A DNA stretch of 6,301 nucleotides from contig QMXC01000071.1 of NCBI GenBank assembly GCA_003661945.1, positions 1 to 6,301 on the forward strand, given 5' to 3'. The notes below the pieces were generated by a model. The model was given only the letters and a program-made list of their open reading frames with translations, was not told where the DNA came from and did no database searches. The translations under genes were made by a program, and so were the position numbers. The stretch comes from Candidatus Bathyarchaeota archaeon (GTDB lineage Archaea; Thermoproteota; Bathyarchaeia; Bathyarchaeales; UBA233). Positions 5,037 to 6,301 of the stretch are shown in pieces. Numbering within the stretch: the first letter of the stretch is position 1; the number at the start of each line of letters is the position of its first letter.

Positions 5037-5233
5037 ACACAAAAATTACATAAGATTTAGCTGTCGGGTTATACGCATACAGCGGTTCTAAGGCAGGAAC
5101 AGTTCAAATATCTGTTTAAAAATGGAGTTACAACACAATTATTGGACCTTTCTGAAAACTTCAAAATGAGCTTTAAAGATATTTTAATCACTTTTGATGA
5201 TATATCTAAATAACTCGACTATGAAATGCATGA
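5037..5233. other. AT-rich spacer after tRNA-Leu, no convincing gene
   Basis: About 200 bases with no complete ORF. A plus-strand frame at 5061-5213 is open for 50 codons between a TAG and a TAA. Its composition looks protein-like (RQEQFKYLF, TTQLLDLSENFKMSFKD, ITFDDISK), but it has only one late ATG (5166, 15 codons before the stop), so it could be a decayed gene end; I do not recognise it. There is no T-rich terminator directly after the tRNA. The 3' part holds the candidate promoter of the next gene. Confidence 0.5.
5199..5206 (+). promoter_or_regulatory. Possible TATA box of the HicB-DinB gene
   Basis: GATATATC, an 8-bp palindrome, lies about 43 bp before the ATG. Initiation about 25 bp downstream, near 5228, would give a leader of about 18 bases. 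It is the best candidate in an AT-rich stretch where chance matches are common. Confidence 0.35.
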
Positions 5234-5244
5234 AAGTGCGGGGG
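5234..5244 (-). repeat. tRNA 3'-end repeat, copy 2, inverted, abutting the start codon
   Basis: AAGTGCGGGGG is the exact reverse complement of CCCCCGCACTT in tRNA-Leu. With one more base on the left (5233) it makes a 12-bp inverted repeat with 6078-6089, enclosing the whole HicB-DinB gene. It occupies the place where a ribosome-binding site would sit, one base before the ATG at 5246, and is a poor Shine-Dalgarno. Confidence 0.5.
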
Positions 5245-5245
5245 C

Positions 5246-5977
5246 ATGGTAACTAAAATATTTGTTTGCCTTGAGATAGGTGAAGGTGGAACAGGCGCTT
5301 TCGTTCCAGATTATCCAGGATGCTGGGTCTTTGGCCGCACGCCAAGAAGTGCTTTGAGAAAAGTGAAAGTTGCGGTAGCCGAGTGGTTTAAATGGATGAA
5401 GAAGCATGGAGAGCGCATTTCCTCACCCACTAATTTTGAGGTGGAAATCGCTGAGATACTGAGAGTGAACTATAATCCAGTTGAAGCTGGCGAACCTGAG
5501 CCACTATTCTGGTCTGAAACACTTCCAGTTAGTAAAAAAGATGTTGAAAAAACCATCCGTTTAATGAAATACTCCCGAGAAGATTTGTTAGAACTTGTCT
5601 CTGATCTGGACGATGAATGCCTTAAGTGGCGTCCTAAAAACAAACCTCGCTCCATAGAAAATTGTTTACGACACATAGCACGTGTTGAGCCTTGGTATAT
5701 AACCCGTTTAAACGTGGATCTACCGTGCAAATATCCAAAAAACGTGTTTAGAATGCTAAATTACACACGAAAGATAGTTATCGACTTTCTGAAGGATTTC
5801 CCACGAGAAAAAATGCATGGAATTTTCCAGCCTAAAAAAGACCCAAGTCCGGTATGCAATCTATGGACTGCTAGAAAAGTGTTGCGGAGACTGGTAGACC
5901 ACGAAAGGCTACACACAAGGTATATTGAAAAATTACTGCAAATTTATACAAAGAATAGAAACCCGGAGAAATCTTAG
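5246..5977 (+). CDS. HicB-like / DinB-like fusion protein
   Basis: A 243-residue cytoplasmic protein with two parts. Residues 1-58 look like a HicB-type partial RNase H fold: FVCLEIGEGGTGAFVPDYPGC, then FGRTPRSALRKV and a helix ending in EWFKWMKKHG, matching the family pattern of 'G-x-P-D-x-P-G-C ... G-x-T-x-x-E/S-A'. After a linker with LFWSETLPVS, residues about 95-233 look like a DinB/YfiT four-helix bundle: YSREDLLELVSDLDDECLKWRP, SIENCLRHIARVEPWYITRL, and RRLVDHERLHTRYIEKLL. H143, H219 and H223 (H-x3-H) are in the positions of the DinB metal-binding triad, so a metal-dependent thiol-transferase-like or hydrolase activity is possible but unproven. No HicA toxin is adjacent, so an ordinary HicAB antitoxin role is unlikely. 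ATG 5246 is the only start, with an in-frame stop at 5231-5233. Codons are more AT-rich than in the genes to the left, and repeats flank it, suggesting transfer. Confidence 0.8.
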   Translation: MVTKIFVCLEIGEGGTGAFVPDYPGCWVFGRTPRSALRKVKVAVAEWFKWMKKHGERISSPTNFEVEIAEILRVNYNPVEAGEPEPLFWSETLPVSKKDVEKTIRLMKYSREDLLELVSDLDDECLKWRPKNKPRSIENCLRHIARVEPWYITRLNVDLPCKYPKNVFRMLNYTRKIVIDFLKDFPREKMHGIFQPKKDPSPVCNLWTARKVLRRLVDHERLHTRYIEKLLQIYTKNRNPEKS

Positions 5978-5982
5978 GGTAG

Positions 5983-6018
5983 CCCCCGAGAGAAATTCGA
6001 ACTTTTGTTTCACTGAAA
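5983..6018 (+). repeat. Degenerate repeat unit A (CCCCCGAGAGA ... TTTCACTGAAA)
   Basis: A 36-bp unit that begins CCCCCGAGAGA six bases after the HicB-DinB stop codon and ends in the near-perfect dyad TTTCA-C-TGAAA (6008-6018). Its interior and end resemble unit C (GAGAGA ... CTTCTGTTTCCTGAAA), and its end is shared exactly with unit B. The common origin is inferred from these matches. Confidence 0.45.
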
Positions 6019-6077
6019 GGAAAGATATTCGAAGCTTGCCTCAAAAACGTGGATTATAAAGGTATATGTGAACCTAA

Positions 6078-6098
6078 CCCCCGCACTTTTCACTGAAA
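6078..6098 (+). repeat. tRNA 3'-end repeat copy 3 / degenerate unit B
   Basis: The first 11 bases, CCCCCGCACTT (6078-6088), repeat the tRNA-Leu 3' end in direct orientation. The unit then continues into the dyad TTTCACTGAAA (6088-6098) shared with unit A. If it is a right-hand attachment site, the intervening segment from 5026 would be about 1.06 kb and would contain only the HicB-DinB gene. Confidence 0.5.
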
Positions 6099-6146
6099 CC
6101 CCCACACTTCTGAGAGATTTCCAAGCACTACTTCTGTTTCCTGAAA
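6099..6146 (+). repeat. Degenerate repeat unit C
   Basis: Directly abuts unit B. It begins CCCCCACACTT (one mismatch to the tRNA-derived 11-mer), contains GAGAGATTTC like unit A's GAGAGAAATTC, and ends TTTCCTGAAA, one base shorter than the dyad of A and B. Confidence 0.4.
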
Positions 6147-6301
6147 AATTTTGACTCTGTCCATAATCTAAAAATATCAAAGAGGAAGCCCGGGCAAAGG
6201 CGAAGTTGAGAAAAACTGGTTTCATGCGTCGAAAACGTCAAGGATTCGTATCTAGTAGAAGGTAGCGTATTCGATCACGCTTCATTATTACCTCGTATAG
6301 A

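Larger units (their letters stand above)
5978..6301. other. Non-coding or decayed region with degenerate repeats
   Basis: No gene can be supported in these 324 bases. A plus-strand frame at 6017-6154, in phase with the HicB-DinB gene beyond its TAG and a TGA at 6014-6016, stays open for 45 codons with protein-like content (KERYSKLASKTWIIKVYVN, LLRDFQALLLFPEKF) but lacks a start codon; it may be a decayed remnant. The minus-strand frame across 6010-6225 is of low quality. Three related CCCCC-led units lie at 5983-6146. After about 6155 I see nothing recognisable up to the window end. Confidence 0.5.

Noticed and set aside
5037..5245. HicA toxin gene upstream of the HicB-like domain
   Set aside because: No frame here shows a HicA-type double-stranded-RNA-binding fold with its catalytic histidine motif, and the only open frame lacks a start codon.
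5978..6005. tRNA-like 3' fragment on the minus strand (GTTCGAAT followed by TCTCTCGGGGGC)
   Set aside because: The T-stem does not pair and no matching acceptor 5' strand or anticodon arm is present; the T-loop-like string is probably fortuitous.
5983..6146. CRISPR array
   Set aside because: The units differ in length (36, 21 and 48 bp), are not near-identical, and lack regular spacers.
6010..6225. 71-codon minus-strand frame at the right end
   Set aside because: No Shine-Dalgarno or domain, unremarkable composition, and it overlaps the repeat units.

Overview
The window reads as chromosomal DNA from an archaeon, most likely an uncultured thermoproteotal lineage such as Bathyarchaeia; the phylum is inferred and the domain is well supported. 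The archaeal evidence is: a TrpB2-class tryptophan synthase beta subunit; a three-OB-fold archaeal replication protein A; two DUF131 (TIGR00304-type) membrane proteins; an archaeal-style Hsp20; AT-rich TATA elements about 25 bp upstream of the inferred transcript starts; and a tRNA-Leu gene with no encoded CCA.

Layout. Minus strand, 1-3019: the 5' part of an unrecognised gene that runs off the left edge, then the TrpB2 gene, then the RPA gene. These three read leftwards with gaps of about 50-60 bp. Plus strand, 3098-3647: a tandem pair of DUF131 membrane proteins, diverging from RPA across a 78-bp spacer that carries a perfect 14-bp palindromic TATA element. Minus strand, 3644-4863: a 40-residue single-span membrane protein that overlaps the second DUF131 gene tail to tail, a winged-helix/SWIM zinc-finger protein, and an Hsp20 with a clear TATA box, a strong Shine-Dalgarno sequence and a GTG start. 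Plus strand, 4949-5033: an intronless tRNA-Leu(CAG), divergent from Hsp20.

Right of the tRNA (5034-6301) the character changes. The DNA is more AT-rich and sparsely coding. Its one convincing gene is a HicB-like/DinB-like two-domain fusion. The last 11 bases of tRNA plus flank (CCCCCGCACTT) recur exactly twice more: inverted just before the start codon of the fusion gene, and direct just downstream of it. Related CCCCC...TTTCACTGAAA units follow the gene. This resembles the footprint of a small element inserted at a tRNA 3' end, but no integrase is visible, so it remains a hypothesis.

How the genes work together: the left and central parts look like ordinary housekeeping genes (amino-acid metabolism, ssDNA binding, protein folding) with some poorly characterised small membrane proteins. 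No complete new defence or mobile system can be demonstrated. The best leads are the HicB-DinB fusion with its tRNA-derived repeats, and the short membrane protein at 3644-3766.
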